This document shows, one piece after another, positions 18,835 through 27,633 of a DNA stretch of 64,000 nucleotides. The DNA is from Symploca sp. SIO3C6 (GTDB lineage: Bacteria > Cyanobacteriota > Cyanobacteriia > Cyanobacteriales > Coleofasciculaceae). The stretch covers positions 406,906 to 470,905 of the forward strand of contig JAAHHJ010000001.1 of the NCBI GenBank assembly GCA_010692425.1, written 5' to 3'. Made by a program: the position numbers and the translations under genes. Under the pieces are notes generated by a model, which searched no databases, was not told where the DNA came from, and was given only the letters and a program-made list of their open reading frames with translations. How positions within the stretch are numbered: position 1 is the stretch's first letter; each line of letters starts with the position of its first letter.

Positions 18835-18978
18835 ATGAGCAAAGAACAACCACCACCGGGGCATAGATCAGTCTCACAAATTTCAGCTGCTGAACGTGGG
18901 ATTGCACTTGCCCTCGCCGTGGCAGTTTTAACAACCTTCATCATAGTTGTGTGCTTGGAATGTTTAGCAGACTTTTGA
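18835..18978 (+). CDS. Small single-pass membrane protein (47 aa)
   Basis: ATG at 18835, stop TGA at 18976-18978. Residues 1-20 are polar (SKEQPPPGHRSVSQISAAE), followed by one hydrophobic helix (about 22-40, GIALALAVAVLTTFIIVV) and a short tail. It starts 49 bases after the previous gene on the same strand. The clear polar-then-hydrophobic layout supports a real small membrane protein. Function unknown. Confidence 0.45.
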   Translation: MSKEQPPPGHRSVSQISAAERGIALALAVAVLTTFIIVVCLECLADF

Positions 18979-19070
18979 GTGAGAACAAGTCGCTATATGC
19001 TGTCTAAAATTTCCAAGGCAGTCCCGATGAAAAAATATTTTCATCATCAAAACATTAAAGAGGGTTATTT

Positions 19071-19104
19071 CCCCTACACCCTACACCCCACACCCCACAC
19101 CCTC
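19071..19104. repeat. CCCCACA low-complexity tract
   Basis: Tandem units of ACACCCC/CCCCACA type. A longer copy is at 42479-42521. It lies in the gap upstream of the HTH gene, which holds no gene. Confidence 0.75.
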
Positions 19105-19222
19105 TTTCAAGTCAGCTGATGGTCGAAAGCAGCTGATGCTGAGGTAGTAATTTCCCCGATGACAAAAAGACCATCGATACTAGACAATAAACTATACGGT
19201 TATAAGAATAGTTTGAAAACAA

Positions 19223-19654
19223 ATGTTTATTGGCACCACACAAGCGGCAAAATTAATGGGCGTATCGGTGAGGCGAATATGCCAATTACTCCAAGGAGGA
19301 AGAATTCAAGGAGCCTTTAAAGCAGGCAGGTCTTGGATAATTCCTCTAGTAGACGGCATGCCGAAAGTCAAAGAAGGAACAAGAGGCCCCAAAGCCTTTT
19401 GGCGCAGGCGTAAACCTTCCCCTGTAACTATCATTCACGTTAATCAGCACACTATTCGGCAAAATCAAAAACTTGAAAAGCCCGATCCAGTGATTAGCGT
19501 TAAGCGAGGGCAAAGCAATACTTACGCTCACGAGGTAGAAATCTATGGACCGTGCCGGGTAGTTTATCGACGTGACAACCCTAAACCTTGCGGTGCAAGG
19601 GTTTGGATTGAAACCCTATTCCCAGTGGAACTACTACAGAACCATTCGGAGTAG
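19223..19654 (+). CDS. Helix-turn-helix DNA-binding protein (MerR/excisionase-type)
   Basis: 143 residues. The N-terminal 45 residues (TTQAAKLMGVSVRRICQLL, then GRIQGAFKAGRSWIIP) match the winged helix-turn-helix of the excisionase/MerR type, including the wing with Gly-Arg-x-Trp-x-Ile-Pro. A basic linker (WRRRKP) follows. The C-terminal half (EVEIYGPCRVVYRRDN) is of unknown type. It could be a regulator or a phage/mobile-element accessory protein. It is convergent with the small tatA-like gene. Confidence 0.65.
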   Translation: MFIGTTQAAKLMGVSVRRICQLLQGGRIQGAFKAGRSWIIPLVDGMPKVKEGTRGPKAFWRRRKPSPVTIIHVNQHTIRQNQKLEKPDPVISVKRGQSNTYAHEVEIYGPCRVVYRRDNPKPCGARVWIETLFPVELLQNHSE

Positions 19655-19707
19655 TGATCGCCCTGCTTTTTATGATGCCCTTGAGTGCCTAGAACACTTT
19701 GTAGAAG

Positions 19708-19884
19708 CTAAGAATTATCCTGTTCCAGGTCTTCCTGTTCAGAAGCAGGCTTATTCATTTCATTCTTGAAGCCTCTGAGGGTTTTTCCTAAAGCGCTGCC
19801 GATTTCTGGTATCTTCTTGGGACCGAAAATCACTAGACCAATAATCCCAATTACCACAACTTCCGACCATCCCAAACCAAACAT
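19708..19884 (-). CDS. tatA: TatA/TatE-type twin-arginine translocase subunit
   Basis: 58-residue protein, start ATG complementary to 19882-19884 and stop at 19708-19710. It begins MFGLGWSEVVVIGIIGLVIF, the single membrane helix, followed by the invariant FGPKKIPEIGSALGK hinge and an amphipathic helix (TLRGFKNEM), then an acidic tail. This is the canonical TatA order; the hinge FGP and the GxxLG spacing are intact. A ribosome site AGGGAGA lies 7 bases upstream. It forms the pore of the Tat pathway for folded proteins. No tatB/tatC is nearby. The MsrP-like protein at 38.3 kb has a twin-arginine signal and is a likely substrate. Confidence 0.88.
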   Translation of the reverse strand: MFGLGWSEVVVIGIIGLVIFGPKKIPEIGSALGKTLRGFKNEMNKPASEQEDLEQDNS

Positions 19885-20165
19885 GGGATCTCTCCCTACA
19901 AAAACTTAATTCCTCAAGACCATGTTAAAGGCAACCAGTTTTTTAAAAACTAAATCAATTTTTAGGTTTCATTAACCTTGGTCTGTTCAAGTTATAGCTT
20001 TTCACAAGCTCCCTTTATAACCCATAGGGTTTAACGGCGAGTTCTTGACGCTGTTTTGATAGACTTACTCTAGTCTTAACTTACCAATCTCTATATGTTA
20101 AGAGATATGTAAGAGAGTTCACAAGGTAGTTTAAGACAAAAAAGTATCAATGACAACTTTTTCCC

Positions 20166-20909
20166 ATGTCAACCACATCAATTTCCTCCCTAAGAGAACA
20201 ACAACAGCCTCTAATTCGCCAACTAGCTGACTCTATGGAATCTTTCTGGCAGCATTACCTAGACCTGTGGCCTTATCACTTACCTACTGAGTTGGGTTAT
20301 GTGGAAGGACGTTTAGAGGGAGAAAGACTCACAATTGAAAATCGCTGCTATCAAACACCTCAGTTTAGGAAAATCCACTTAGAACTGGCAAAAATAGGCA
20401 AAAACTTGGATATTCTACACTGTGTAATGTTTCCCCGCCCGGAATATGCTCTGCCGATATTGGGTTGCGATTTAGTGGGGGGAAGGGAACAAATGTCTGC
20501 TGCGATCGTTGACCTTTCTCCTGTAAATCGATCGCGCCTCTTACCAGAGTATTATCAGCAAGCCCTATCAAAACTACCAAAGCTTCAATTTTCTCAGCCC
20601 CGCTCCCTTCCGGCTTGGGCAGACATCTTTTCAGAATTTTGCCTATTTATTAGACCAGTTAGTCCAGAAGAAGAAGCTCAGTTTCTCTCTCAAGTTGAGG
20701 CGTTCTTAGCAATTCACTGCACCTACGCCGCTAGTTCCTCACCAGTGCCGATAGAACAACAAGCAGAAATCATTAGTGGTCAGAGCTACTACTGTATCAA
20801 GCAGCAAAAGAATGACAAAACCCGTCGGGTGCTAGAAAAAGCCTTTGGTTCTGAATGGGCTCAATATTACATGAAATCGGTGTTGTTTGACTTGCCAACG
20901 CCTCAATGA
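20166..20909 (+). CDS. pcyA: Phycocyanobilin:ferredoxin oxidoreductase
   Basis: Reduces biliverdin IX-alpha by four electrons from ferredoxin to phycocyanobilin, the chromophore of phycobilisomes and phytochromes. 247 residues, normal length. Strong family matches are LGYVEGRLEGERL (43-55), ILHCVMFPRPEY (83-94), GCDLVGG (100-106), the IFSEFCLFIRP block and KNDKTRRVLEKAFG near the C-terminus. The catalytic residues known from Synechocystis (Glu76, His88, Asp105) correspond here to Glu73, His85 and Asp102, all present. It is monocistronic, with AT-rich DNA upstream. Confidence 0.97.
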   Translation: MSTTSISSLREQQQPLIRQLADSMESFWQHYLDLWPYHLPTELGYVEGRLEGERLTIENRCYQTPQFRKIHLELAKIGKNLDILHCVMFPRPEYALPILGCDLVGGREQMSAAIVDLSPVNRSRLLPEYYQQALSKLPKLQFSQPRSLPAWADIFSEFCLFIRPVSPEEEAQFLSQVEAFLAIHCTYAASSSPVPIEQQAEIISGQSYYCIKQQKNDKTRRVLEKAFGSEWAQYYMKSVLFDLPTPQ

Positions 20910-21079
20910 AGTCCCAAATTTAGTCTAATCTCTAGAAATTGAAATCCTATAGCATTTCTTAATTGAATGAGGTACAAAGCCCTAAACTTTAGGCAAAAGA
21001 TAATTGATAATAGAGATAATAGGAAGAGGATTATAATGTATCTCACTTAAACGAGAATTGCTATTTTGTCTTGATATAG

Positions 21080-21862
21080 TTAGATTTTCCTGCGCCTGTT
21101 TCTAAAGGTAACATTAACTCCTTCACTCGATTGCTGTAGTACCAGTAAGGGTGTAGGTTTTGCTTTTTGATCCCAACTGATAGAAACAATGCGCCCTTGA
21201 ATTGTCGGTTGCCAACTCTCATCATCTGGATTGAGAAAATGTTCAATACAGTCAATAATCTGACTAATCGTTGCCGAGGTAGCCTGAGTGGGTAGTTTTG
21301 TCAATTTGACCTGAATACGGAAAAGCACTCCCATCTTACGCTTACCTCCCCTTTCCGTTTCGTACATTACATCAAAGATTTGATTAACTCGACGCCCTGA
21401 GGTAGTAGCAATACCAATGGCACTAGTAGTTGCCTGAGTGGGTCGAAGTGCGATACTAATTAACTGTTTGATTCTGATTTTGATTTGGTTAACCACTGCA
21501 AAATGAAATACCTCTTCTGCCATTCGCATTCTGAGGTAATCTAAATTGAATTCTCGCGAGTGAATTAAGTCCGGATTTCCTTCCATTTTCCGGATAGTTT
21601 GGAGAGCTAATTTTAACTTTTTCTGAATCTCTTGAGATTTGAAGTGCTCAAATTTGAGTTTTTTGGTTATCGAATCTAGTTTTAACTTGTAATGTATGCT
21701 CAGACCAATAAGTAATAAGCTTAATCCCAAACAGACAAACATCCAGGTTTGTCCAGAGGATTGAGATTCTGGGGTTTTTAGTGGTAGAGGTGAAGAAGAA
21801 GGTGGCAATTGCGTAGCAGCTTGAGCCAATGCAGATTCTGCAGTGACGAGAGAACTGGACAT
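21080..21862 (-). CDS. Membrane-anchored hypothetical protein
   Basis: 260 residues. A Ser/Pro-rich N-terminus is followed by one hydrophobic segment at about 40-58 (MFVCLGLSLLLIGLSI) and a charged coiled-coil-like stretch (59-95, many Lys and Gln). A soluble C-terminal domain of unknown type has several short beta-like segments (GVLFRIQVKLTKLP). The residues 1-12 could be cytosolic or part of a signal anchor. No catalytic motif is recognised. I believe similar proteins exist in other cyanobacteria. It has no operon partner. Confidence 0.65.
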   Translation of the reverse strand: MSSSLVTAESALAQAATQLPPSSSPLPLKTPESQSSGQTWMFVCLGLSLLLIGLSIHYKLKLDSITKKLKFEHFKSQEIQKKLKLALQTIRKMEGNPDLIHSREFNLDYLRMRMAEEVFHFAVVNQIKIRIKQLISIALRPTQATTSAIGIATTSGRRVNQIFDVMYETERGGKRKMGVLFRIQVKLTKLPTQATSATISQIIDCIEHFLNPDDESWQPTIQGRIVSISWDQKAKPTPLLVLQQSSEGVNVTFRNRRRKI

Positions 21863-22022
21863 AATTAACTAAGAGATAGAACTGAAGGTATATTTACTAG
21901 AATTCCCTACCAACAGCAGATTTTGCTCATGGGCGCGATCGCCCAGAGACTTATCGATATAGGTAGGGGAAGCACCGCAAATCAAAAGTTAAGGGTGTTC
22001 TATCATGCCAGTTAAGCATTTA

Positions 22023-22235
22023 TTGACACTCCCCTGGCGAAAGCCGAGGGGATTCTAAGTTGATCGTAGCTACTTGCTCTACTAGGGTCGCCCCAAGCAG
22101 AGTAGAGGTTGCTATCCCCTTAGCGTTACTTTGGGTATGCCACTCCAAAAACGCTAACAATTACTAACATTGTTATTATTATATTGCAACTAGAAATCCT
22201 GAAGATTAAAGCCGTCCTAGAAGGACGGGATTTTA
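22023..22235 (-). mobile_element. Short non-autonomous IS200/IS605-type element (MITE-like)
   Basis: About 215 bases bounded by TTGACACTCCCC with a hairpin (CCCCTGGC-GAAA-GCCGAGGGG, 22031-22051) on one side and a second hairpin, CCGTCCT-AGA-AGGACGG (22212-22228), on the other. No coding capacity lies between. The paired-hairpin layout resembles the 36.4-36.6 kb locus. The flanking gap 21863-22297 holds no gene. Confidence 0.55.
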
Positions 22236-22297
22236 GACCCATCGAGATTCCCGCGAGGGCAGGAGCGACCATTTCCCCAGATTTTATTGCCAAAAGT

Positions 22298-23965
22298 TTA
22301 GTGTTGCCACCGTGCCCGATGGTTACGTGCATCAAGGTGACAAAGGTTAGGGAATTTTCGATAACGACCTAAACCACCAGGCCACCAGGGTTCGAGAGAC
22401 CAATAGAGTTGGTTGCCACTGATCCCTTCACAGAGAAAGTCAATTGCATCCCCGACAATGTGGCGGCTGTAACGGGCACCACCAACAGCACGGTTAATAT
22501 GAGGAGGACGATACCAGCTAGTAATTATAAAAGGTCTGCCAATGCGATCGCGCGCCCTTTGTGCTAGCTTAGCGATACGTACAATGGCGTCAACTGTGTC
22601 CTGATTCGGTGGCATGCGGGTACCGCCACGGGTTGCTTCTGCCCAAGTAAAGTTACCATCTTCAATAATCGCAGCCCACAGTTGAATATTGCGTGGTGTC
22701 CAGCGCTGAGGGCGGCGGCTAGTGACGACAGGCACCACAGGCACTGGCTTAGGAGCTGCCTCTTGAGCATCGCGACGGGCTTTATCTAGACGTTTTTGAT
22801 CCTCAATTAGAGATTGTACTGCCTGATTTCTAGTGGGTAAACCGCGCCAGAGTTGGACAAGGCGGATTAAAGCTTCTCGTTGGTAATCTAGTTCTTTATA
22901 TGTTCCTGATAGATTGCGCACAAAATTCAAAAGTTCTCTATCTAGCTGATTAGCAAGATTTAGCTTAACTTGTTGATCTTGAGTACTAGCCTTGAGCTGT
23001 TCGTAACTAATCCCCATCCTCGAGAGGGCTTTGGCACGGGAATCCAGCTTGTGCCAGAGCCTAAACCCTTCAGTGATGGCACTACGCTGACGACCTTGTC
23101 CCTGATAATACTGGGGAATGCGACCGACAAAGGCAATTAGAGCTGGATCAATACTCTCTAGGTTATCTTCTGGGGAGGTATTTGTTTTGAGAGAAGCAAT
23201 TGTCTCTTGGCGAGACCTAAGTTTACGCCATAGTTGAGCCATGCGCAGCAAGGCTTCTCTTTGGTGGGGAAATCCACCATAGTGGGCAGAAATCCGCTGT
23301 ACAAATTGCCTAAGGGGGAGATCCAGCAGAGATTCATCCTCACTGGCAGCTTCGACATTTTCTGGAACTAGTGAAGCAATCACAGCTTCACGGCTATCCA
23401 ACTCCCGCCACAGGCGCACTACCTCCAGTAGGGAATCCCGTTGGTGGGGTAATCCTGCGTAATAGTTGGGAATCCGGTCTACTAAAGACAGCAGAGCTTG
23501 ATCCAGATAGGCAAGATTTTGGGGTTTGGCTGCGGTGTCGAAGTCGGTTTCGATGTCAGCTAGATAAGCTTGTTTTAATTGTTCGTAGTTAGAGGCTTCT
23601 AAACGGGGTATGGTGGGTTCACTTGTTGTTGGTACATAGCCACTAGCAAGGCGCTCTAGAAATTTTTCTGTATAATGACCCTGCTGAGCATCCCACAAAT
23701 CACTCCCTTCCCAGCCCTGAGCAATTAAACTGTCGGTGAAGGCGCGGATGACATTTGCCCCGTACTGAACCTGTTCAATGAAGGTATTGACTTGGTTGAG
23801 GGAAACCCGATTAGCGGGGGAAATACCTAAACCAGTCTCGTTATCTGCAAGAGCAGGCGAGGAATGGACTTCATGAATGGCTGCCAGAATTGGCTTGTGA
23901 ATGCCAGCTCGTTCAGCTTCGATAAGATAGTAATAATTGCGCTGGTCTGGTGAGAGTGTTGCCAT
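22298..23965 (-). CDS. M15-type peptidase with four N-terminal helical repeats
   Basis: 555 residues. The C-terminal 130 residues form an M15 peptidase (D-Ala-D-Ala carboxypeptidase/endolysin-like) domain: SRHIVGDAIDF with His502 and Asp509, and CHLDAR with His543, which are the zinc ligands. Ahead of it are four copies of a roughly 70-90-residue unit with the pattern RIPxYYxGLPHQRxxLLxxxxLWRxLxSR (beginning near residues 155, 230, 300 and 365). A long proline linker near 425 joins the parts. No signal peptide is evident. It probably cuts or binds peptidoglycan; the repeats may be a binding or scaffold part. The N-terminal 120 residues resemble a cyanobacterial lysozyme-like region, but I am unsure. 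It is divergent from the HAD gene. Confidence 0.8.
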   Translation of the reverse strand: MATLSPDQRNYYYLIEAERAGIHKPILAAIHEVHSSPALADNETGLGISPANRVSLNQVNTFIEQVQYGANVIRAFTDSLIAQGWEGSDLWDAQQGHYTEKFLERLASGYVPTTSEPTIPRLEASNYEQLKQAYLADIETDFDTAAKPQNLAYLDQALLSLVDRIPNYYAGLPHQRDSLLEVVRLWRELDSREAVIASLVPENVEAASEDESLLDLPLRQFVQRISAHYGGFPHQREALLRMAQLWRKLRSRQETIASLKTNTSPEDNLESIDPALIAFVGRIPQYYQGQGRQRSAITEGFRLWHKLDSRAKALSRMGISYEQLKASTQDQQVKLNLANQLDRELLNFVRNLSGTYKELDYQREALIRLVQLWRGLPTRNQAVQSLIEDQKRLDKARRDAQEAAPKPVPVVPVVTSRRPQRWTPRNIQLWAAIIEDGNFTWAEATRGGTRMPPNQDTVDAIVRIAKLAQRARDRIGRPFIITSWYRPPHINRAVGGARYSRHIVGDAIDFLCEGISGNQLYWSLEPWWPGGLGRYRKFPNLCHLDARNHRARWQH

Positions 23966-24012
23966 GGCAAATTGTAAGAATATTTCCTTAATCTCTGATT
24001 AAAAATTAATTT

Positions 24013-24804
24013 ATGGCTTTTGCAACCATTGAGCCGGAACAAAGCAACAATTTTCTAAACAACGTCCGCCTAATTGCCACCGATATGGATGGGACACTAA
24101 CGCAGCAGGGCAAGTTTAGAGCGAATTTGCTGCAAGCTTTTGAGGATTTGAAGACGGCAGGGATCCCAGTATTAATTGTCACAGGACGTTCAGCAGGGTG
24201 GGTGAATGGACTGGCAAATTATTTGCCTGTGGCAGGGGCGATCGCAGAAAATGGAGGTTTATTTTACCAGTCTGAGGGTAGTTTGCCTGTGGCGCTGACG
24301 CCAATTTCTGACTTAGGAAGGCACAGGCAAGAACTCTCCCAAGTTTATCAGCATCTCAAGACAGAATTTCCTCAAATTCAAGAGTCAACTGACAACCGCT
24401 TTCGTCTTACTGACTGGACATTTGAAAATCATCAACTGAACTTGAGCCAACTTGAACGCTTACAGACTATGTGCGCTACCATGGGTTGGGGTTTTACCTA
24501 CTCTTCTGTACAATGTCATATTAAGCTAGTATCTCAGGATAAAGCTGTGGGCTTGCTCAAGGTGTTAGACGACTATTTTCCTCAGTACGCGCCTGAGCAG
24601 GTTATGACCATTGGCGATAGCCCTAATGATGCTAGCCTTTTTAATCGGGAAGTGTTTCCCCTTTCTATTGGTGTGGCTAATGTTCTCAATTACGCTGATG
24701 AGTTGCCTCATCAACCGGCTTATGTTACTCAGGCAGCAGAAGGTGAAGGGTTTTGTGAGTTAGTAAAGTATTTGAGGTCGAGGTTCATGATTGACAGTTT
24801 ATAG
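24013..24804 (+). CDS. HAD-superfamily hydrolase, subfamily IIB
   Basis: 263 residues. Motif I is TDMDGTL (near 23-29), motif II VTGRS, motif III includes KAVGLL and motif IV is GDSPND. The large C2-type cap between motifs II and III marks subfamily IIB (Cof-like, sugar-phosphate phosphatases). The phrase ENGGLFY matches the cap edge. The substrate is unknown; sucrose- or mannosyl-3-phosphoglycerate-phosphatase-like roles are possible. It starts 47 bases from the divergent peptidase gene. Confidence 0.85.
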   Translation: MAFATIEPEQSNNFLNNVRLIATDMDGTLTQQGKFRANLLQAFEDLKTAGIPVLIVTGRSAGWVNGLANYLPVAGAIAENGGLFYQSEGSLPVALTPISDLGRHRQELSQVYQHLKTEFPQIQESTDNRFRLTDWTFENHQLNLSQLERLQTMCATMGWGFTYSSVQCHIKLVSQDKAVGLLKVLDDYFPQYAPEQVMTIGDSPNDASLFNREVFPLSIGVANVLNYADELPHQPAYVTQAAEGEGFCELVKYLRSRFMIDSL

Positions 24805-24985
24805 TTCATGGTTCATGGCTCATGGCTCATGGTTCATTGGTTTGTATTCGACATTTGTGGTATGCAAACCCAATGAACAATCAACTATGAACTATGAACA
24901 AATATTCCCAATGAACAATCAATAATGAACTATGAACCTTCTTGATCAATGAACAATCAACAATGAACCATGAACAGTTAATGGG
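24797..24985. repeat. Tandem GTTCATG/TGAAC repeats
   Basis: Many short units (GTTCATGG, GCTCATGG) and their complements (ATGAACAATCA, ACTATGAAC) fill the gap between two HAD genes, starting inside the last codons of the first. The direct and complementary blocks can pair with each other. This looks like a short-tandem-repeat family of filamentous cyanobacteria; similar ATGGCTCATGG units occur near 41680. Confidence 0.8.
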
Positions 24986-25008
24986 TTTATTTTGATTTGT
25001 ATTTAAAA

Positions 25009-25668
25009 TTAAACTAAGATCTTGTTTGCTGCTTCGAGTAAATTATTGGCAATCACATCAGGTTGCGGATAAGCATCAAGGTAGTCTTGTTCTTCGTAAG
25101 TGAGGAAAGCTGTTTTCCAGCCCATACCAATAGCTCCCATAATATCCCAAGCATGAGCTGCAATCATCCAGGTATCGCCCTCGCTGTTACGTGGCAATTG
25201 TAAATAGACATCAGGATGGGGTTTAGTTTTTTGAATTTGATCACAAGAGAATAACTCAGAAAAATATTCAAGTGCTCTCCCTTGCGCGAGTAATTGACGG
25301 GTAGATTCGGCAGAGCCATTAGTCAAAGCTACTATCCGCCAACCAGCTGCCTTAAAGCTTTGAAAGGTTGCTAAGGCTCCTGTCTGTAATTCTAGTTCAC
25401 TAAATGTAGCTATTACTTCTGCTAGTTGCTTGTTGTCTGCCTTTAAACCAAGCAGCTTTATTGTGCGTGGTAATTCAGCTTCTAGTATTTGTTTAAGAGG
25501 CTGATATCCTCCGGCATGGGAAAGGGCAAAAGCATCTCTTAGGGTTTGGGCAAACCAAAGTGAGAGCGCCTCAGCAGGTGCCCCTAGTTCCATCAGTCGC
25601 TGCTTGGGTTTTTCCAAGCTGAAGCAGGTGCCAATCATATCGAATACTACGGTGCTTTGGGAAGTCAT
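25009..25668 (-). CDS. Haloacid dehalogenase type II / HAD-IA hydrolase
   Basis: 219 residues. Motif I VFDMIGT (the nucleophile is Asp10), then a helical cap, motif II LTNGS (near 115) and a KPHPDVY segment carrying the motif III lysine. The C-terminal WMIAAHAWDIMGA region is typical of type II 2-haloacid dehalogenases. The enzyme class removes halide from 2-haloacids or acts as a phosphatase; the natural substrate here is unknown. It is isolated, with repeats upstream and downstream. Confidence 0.85.
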   Translation of the reverse strand: MTSQSTVVFDMIGTCFSLEKPKQRLMELGAPAEALSLWFAQTLRDAFALSHAGGYQPLKQILEAELPRTIKLLGLKADNKQLAEVIATFSELELQTGALATFQSFKAAGWRIVALTNGSAESTRQLLAQGRALEYFSELFSCDQIQKTKPHPDVYLQLPRNSEGDTWMIAAHAWDIMGAIGMGWKTAFLTYEEQDYLDAYPQPDVIANNLLEAANKILV

Positions 25669-25810
25669 AAGAATAATTGAGAGAAAGATATCTTAGTCCG
25701 TCTCAACAGTTGTTGGTTTCAAGTTAAGATTGTGTGACACAATTGATGTGAACTATTTGTTATTCAAAGTCAGTAGTTCAATCTTCTTCAGAGGTACGAT
25801 AGCGATTTTT

Positions 25811-27471
25811 TTAAAACTTCAATGAATGAAGCCCAATTTGGTATGGATATTGGTTAATAGCTTCATAATCGAGCATAAATTCAGTCAGACTAACACAAGG
25901 ATAATCATCAATCAAATAAGAAGCCATAGTTGGGAAAAAAGTCACTATAATGCCTGCAATTCGATTTGGATATTCTGACGATTCTGCTTGTTGCGAAAAT
26001 AGAGCAGAGAAAACAATTTCCCAATTTGCGTGAACCCATTTGCTTTTTTTTCTAAATTTATTCAAATAGGATTTTTTAGATGTCATAAATTTGCTAATAT
26101 CATTTCTAATAAATTGTGGCTCTGAACTATCTGAAACAAGTTTACATTCTATAACAACAAGCAATTTTTCCCTTCTGGAAAAACCTATATAGTCAATCTC
26201 TCCGATATCGGCAGGAATGTTAATGCTATTGTCTGCAAAGTTTACAATTTTTTAACAGATTTAAACCCAGAGAATCCTAGATTATTTAAATTATCTTTTA
26301 CAACTTCTTCAAACCATTTACCAGCCTGGTTAGAAAGCTTACTGATAGCTTCATCAGTCGCATCATTTTTCCATTCATATGGTAGTTTCCCAAAAACCAC
26401 GTCTTTGCTCAAAGTTACTAGAGATTCCATTGCCATATTCTTGGAAAAAATTAAATGAAGTCCTGTAGGATGAGGAAACTCGAAAAATCCCCTTCGCAAG
26501 GCTCGATATTCCTGTCTGGGCTTCCAAATTTCTCTTCCCTCTGATTCCATTTGTTTTTTAGAGATTGAAAAACCCGCAATCACTTTTCTAATAACTTTTC
26601 TATTTAGTCCAGATACTTGAGAAATTAAACTTATTGCTTTTCCCCTATGAATAAAAGGTATGGGAAGCTCTGGAGGTGGAGGCTCAGATGAGCTAATAAG
26701 TTTAGCAATAATTCCCATTGCTTCTCCATAACTTGTGCCTATCGTGTCCTTAAAAGATTCACCGATTAATCTATCTTGCTCTTGAAGATTAAATACATTA
26801 ACTGTAGCTGTACTTGGAATAAAACGCTGGCGGTTGGAGCGGTCATACAAAACTCTCGATTGCATCTGTTCGCCGATATGAATGCCATCTTTCAGTACTT
26901 CAAAAACTAAATAATTATCCTCGTTATCAGGTAGAATTGTGAGCCTAACGTAATCAGGAAAAACAGAGAAAGAAACATCACTTAACTGGTACAATGCCGC
27001 CATTTGCTCTGCGCATATTAGAGATCTTTCTATTAAAGTCAAGAACTGCTCTTGGCTTATCTTAGTTTGATCTAATTCTTGCTTGTTTAGCATAACAACT
27101 TGTTCTGACAAATATTTTATAGCTCTGCGAAGATTCGGTCCTATAGCTCTCCACCTTTCTATTTCATCTCTGTTCAATAAGCCATCTTTGTCCAATTGCT
27201 CTATTTCAGAAGCTAGATCAAATTGGTAAAGCAAAAAACTTAACAAATCCCATGAAGCTATCTGATTTAGATAGTTAGACAGTAAATTATAATAAAATTG
27301 AAACTGAAATTTTAGAATGGAGTTAATATCTTCTGCTTTTGTGTATTCTCCTGCTGGAAAACTCGATCTTAGATAATCCTCAGATGCATAACGCATTTCA
27401 AGCTCAGTTGACGATCTAGGTCGAGGGATTCTAATTCCGTTAAAGTTTAAAAACTCCATATTCTTTACCAA
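25811..27471 (-). pseudogene. Frameshifted gene for a protein with a C-terminal PD-(D/E)XK nuclease domain
   Basis: The first frame (27471 to 26242) gives 409 residues ending KSVKKL. A shift of -1 at a run of six A (26248-26253) continues as IVNFADNSINIPADIGEID, then YIGF, LLVVIECK, and on to 25811. The joined protein would be about 550 residues. The C-terminal region has a helix with FEEVV, then EID and IECK, the pattern of a restriction-endonuclease-like PD-(D/E)XK fold. The N-terminal 400 residues are not recognised. Either a real mutation or a homopolymer sequencing error separates the frames. Programmed frameshifting is possible, but there is no classic slippery heptamer. It is flanked by repeats; another PD-(D/E)XK protein (Uma2) follows divergently. 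Confidence 0.75.
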
Positions 27472-27633
27472 TTAATAATTATAATAACTCTCAGATACGA
27501 TCAATAAATTGCTTTGATTAATCTGATTTTGCGGATGGAGACTCTCGCTGTTAGCAATGAAAGGATCTCAAGACAGTCAATCGCTAAAATTATGGCAGTA
27601 TTTAATCTTCCTGTAATCTCTGTGTAACCTGAC

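Noticed and set aside
26242-26260. Programmed -1 frameshift in the nuclease gene
   Set aside because: The run of six A lacks the classic X XXY YYZ heptamer and no clear downstream structure was seen, so mutation or sequence error is preferred.
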